A stretch of 7,474 nt of DNA, from assembly GCA_964511865.1 (NCBI GenBank), contig CAZEHW010000183.1, positions 1 to 7,474 of the forward strand, read 5' to 3'. Under the pieces are notes generated by a model. It saw nothing but the letters and a program-made list of their open reading frames with translations, had not been told where the DNA came from and did not search any database. Both the position numbers and the translations under genes were made by a program. The DNA is from ChocPot-Mid sp964511865 (GTDB lineage: Bacteria; Bacteroidota; Ignavibacteria; Kapaibacteriales; UBA2268). Below, piece after piece: positions 6,369-7,474 of the stretch (its first letter is position 1; each line of letters opens with the position of its first letter).

Positions 6369-7352
6369 GTGAAGCAATTAATAAAATATATAAAATCTTA
6401 TAATTTTAAGAGGTTGAAAAGAATTATCAAATCCAGGTCATTTTTGGGTTCTATTCTTTTTGCCGCTTCACTTTGGGGTTATACAAGTTTAAATCATGAA
6501 TATACTCCCTTTGTGAAAATTCCATTGGATATTATTCTTCCGAAGGACAAAGCTATTGAAAATCCTTTGCCCCAAAACATTTCGATAAAAGTTAAAGGCT
6601 CAGGATGGCAGTTGTTCTATCTAATATTTTTTAATTCGACAAAGGAATGTATTGTTGATTTGTCTGACAATGACATTTCTGAAGATGAGTACACTGTAAC
6701 CAGGGCAGACATATTAAAAGGTATTCAAAATATTGTTGATGTCGAAACAATTGACGTTTTACCCGAATCTATGAAATTAGTTATTGGCCAGTTGGTCACA
6801 CGAAAAGTTCCGGTTAATCCAATAATTAGTATTTCACCCAGAGCTGGTTTTGTTGCAATGACAGATTTTAAAATCAGTCCCGATAGCATTGAAATCACTG
6901 GAAATGAAACAACAGTAAGAAATATTAAATTTTGGAATACAGAAACCATAATAATTGAAGGAGTCTATAAACCAACAAGTATGTCATTGGCATTGTCTGA
7001 CACTTTAAGCACCATAATAAAAAAATCCAGAACTACTATAAATATCTCTTTTGACGTTCAGCAGGAAGCTGATATAACTATATTTGATGTTCCTGTACAG
7101 ATTAGAGGCGGGTCTCTGCCCAAAAACCATAAACTGAAACCTTCAAGGATAAATGTTGTTGTGCAGGGAGGAGTAAATCAAATTGCTGCTATATCAAAGT
7201 ATAATATCGAGTCTTTTGTGGATTATAATGAATTGATAAATGATTCAACAGGAATAGTAACACCCAAAGTTGAAATCAATCAATCTGTCAGCAAATATCA
7301 TCTGTCCCCACAGTATATATATCATTACAGAATAATAAAAACAATAGAATAA
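6369..7352 (+). CDS. YbbR-domain (CdaR-like) membrane-anchored protein
   Basis: This 327-residue protein has a basic N terminus (about 1-23), one membrane segment at about 24-41 (FLGSILFAASLWGY), and a largely beta-strand remainder predicted to lie outside the cytoplasmic membrane. The SLWGYTS motif followed by FVKIPLDI is typical of YbbR proteins. Three YbbR-like repeats can be traced at about 47-139, 146-230 and 238-325; each opens with a V-P-[VL] strand, and the second has the FKISPDSIEITG signature. YbbR proteins include CdaR, which regulates the c-di-AMP cyclase CdaA in Firmicutes, but no cyclase gene is visible here, so a c-di-AMP link is speculative. The start is GTG at 6369; the frame has a stop at 6363 and no better start nearby. 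It lies 47 bp after dnaG and is probably co-transcribed with it. Confidence 0.85.
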   Translation: MKQLIKYIKSYNFKRLKRIIKSRSFLGSILFAASLWGYTSLNHEYTPFVKIPLDIILPKDKAIENPLPQNISIKVKGSGWQLFYLIFFNSTKECIVDLSDNDISEDEYTVTRADILKGIQNIVDVETIDVLPESMKLVIGQLVTRKVPVNPIISISPRAGFVAMTDFKISPDSIEITGNETTVRNIKFWNTETIIIEGVYKPTSMSLALSDTLSTIIKKSRTTINISFDVQQEADITIFDVPVQIRGGSLPKNHKLKPSRINVVVQGGVNQIAAISKYNIESFVDYNELINDSTGIVTPKVEINQSVSKYHLSPQYIYHYRIIKTIE

Positions 7353-7364
7353 TTTCCAAAAATA

Positions 7365-7396
7365 TTTGGCTAATTGAAGTGGAGTTGTTAATTTTG
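7365..7396 (+). promoter_or_regulatory. Bacteroidota-type promoter of tRNA-Lys
   Basis: TTTG at 7365-7368 and TAATTTTG at 7389-7396 match the Bacteroidota primary-sigma consensus of a -33 TTTG and a -7 TAnnTTTG, separated by 20 bp. The -7 box ends 4 bp before the first base of the mature tRNA, so transcription should start at about 7400-7401. The match is by eye and both elements are short, but the position is exactly where a tRNA promoter would be needed. Confidence 0.6.
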
Positions 7397-7400
7397 CAAC

Positions 7401-7474
7401 GCTCCCTTAGCTCAGTTGGCCAGAGCAATTGACTCTTAATCAATGGGTCGGGGGTTCGAATCCCCCAGGGAGCA
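7401..7474 (+). tRNA. tRNA-Lys (anticodon CTT)
   Basis: A complete cloverleaf can be drawn. The acceptor stem GCTCCCT (7401-7407) pairs fully with AGGGAGC (7467-7473), and A7474 is the discriminator base. The D stem is GCTC/GAGC (7410-7413 with 7423-7426). The anticodon stem ATTGA/TCAAT encloses the loop CTCTTAA (7433-7439), with anticodon CTT at 7435-7437 reading the lysine codon AAG. The variable loop has five bases. The T stem GGGGG/CCCCC encloses TTCGAAT. The window ends at the discriminator base, so whether CCA is encoded cannot be seen. A Lys isoacceptor for AAA should be elsewhere, since CTT does not read AAA efficiently. Confidence 0.97.

Noticed and set aside
7356..7369. CCAAA-AATA-TTTGG hairpin after the YbbR gene as a terminator
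   Set aside because: The stem is five base pairs, mostly A-T, with no T-tract after it, and its right arm coincides with the probable -33 element of the tRNA promoter.

Overview
This is an AT-rich, gene-dense bacterial window in which every gene reads on the + strand. Several features suggest the Bacteroidota/Ignavibacteria/Kapabacteria neighbourhood: low GC, few Shine-Dalgarno sequences, lipoproteins with a Cys-Asp-Asp-Asn start to the mature chain, TIG plus FGE-fold surface proteins, and a Bacteroidota-type TTTG / TAnnTTTG promoter in front of a tRNA. This placement is inferred from style; no marker gene here fixes the phylum.

Layout. Positions 1-3264 hold two tandem paralogues. The first lacks its 5' end, which lies outside the window. 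Each carries IPT/TIG immunoglobulin-like repeats followed by a C-terminal formylglycine-generating-enzyme (FGE/SUMF1-like) domain. The complete second copy is a lipoprotein with four TIG repeats. Neither FGE-like domain keeps the catalytic cysteine pair, so both are probably binding or structural surface proteins rather than sulfatase-maturing oxidases. A 133-bp spacer (3265-3397) follows and is made largely of small degenerate repeats.

Positions 3398-7352 hold a compact series of housekeeping genes: folB (dihydroneopterin aldolase), folK (HPPK), dnaG (primase) and a YbbR-domain membrane-anchored protein. The gaps are about 30-70 bp and no convincing terminator separates them, so they could be one transcription unit. 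FolB and FolK catalyse consecutive steps of folate synthesis. DnaG primes DNA replication. The YbbR protein is probably an envelope protein exposed outside the cytoplasmic membrane. dnaG and the YbbR gene start at TTG and GTG, and folK may start at TTG or at an ATG seven codons later.

The window ends with a complete tRNA-Lys(CTT) gene at 7401-7474, preceded by a promoter-like element placed so that transcription would begin at or next to the first base of the mature tRNA.

I found no CRISPR array, transposase, integrase, reverse transcriptase, toxin-antitoxin pair or defence system. The most interesting items are the tandem TIG/pseudo-FGE lipoproteins with a divergent C-terminal loop, the repeats that abut stop codons, the mini-ORF overlapping the dnaG start, and the near-leaderless tRNA promoter.
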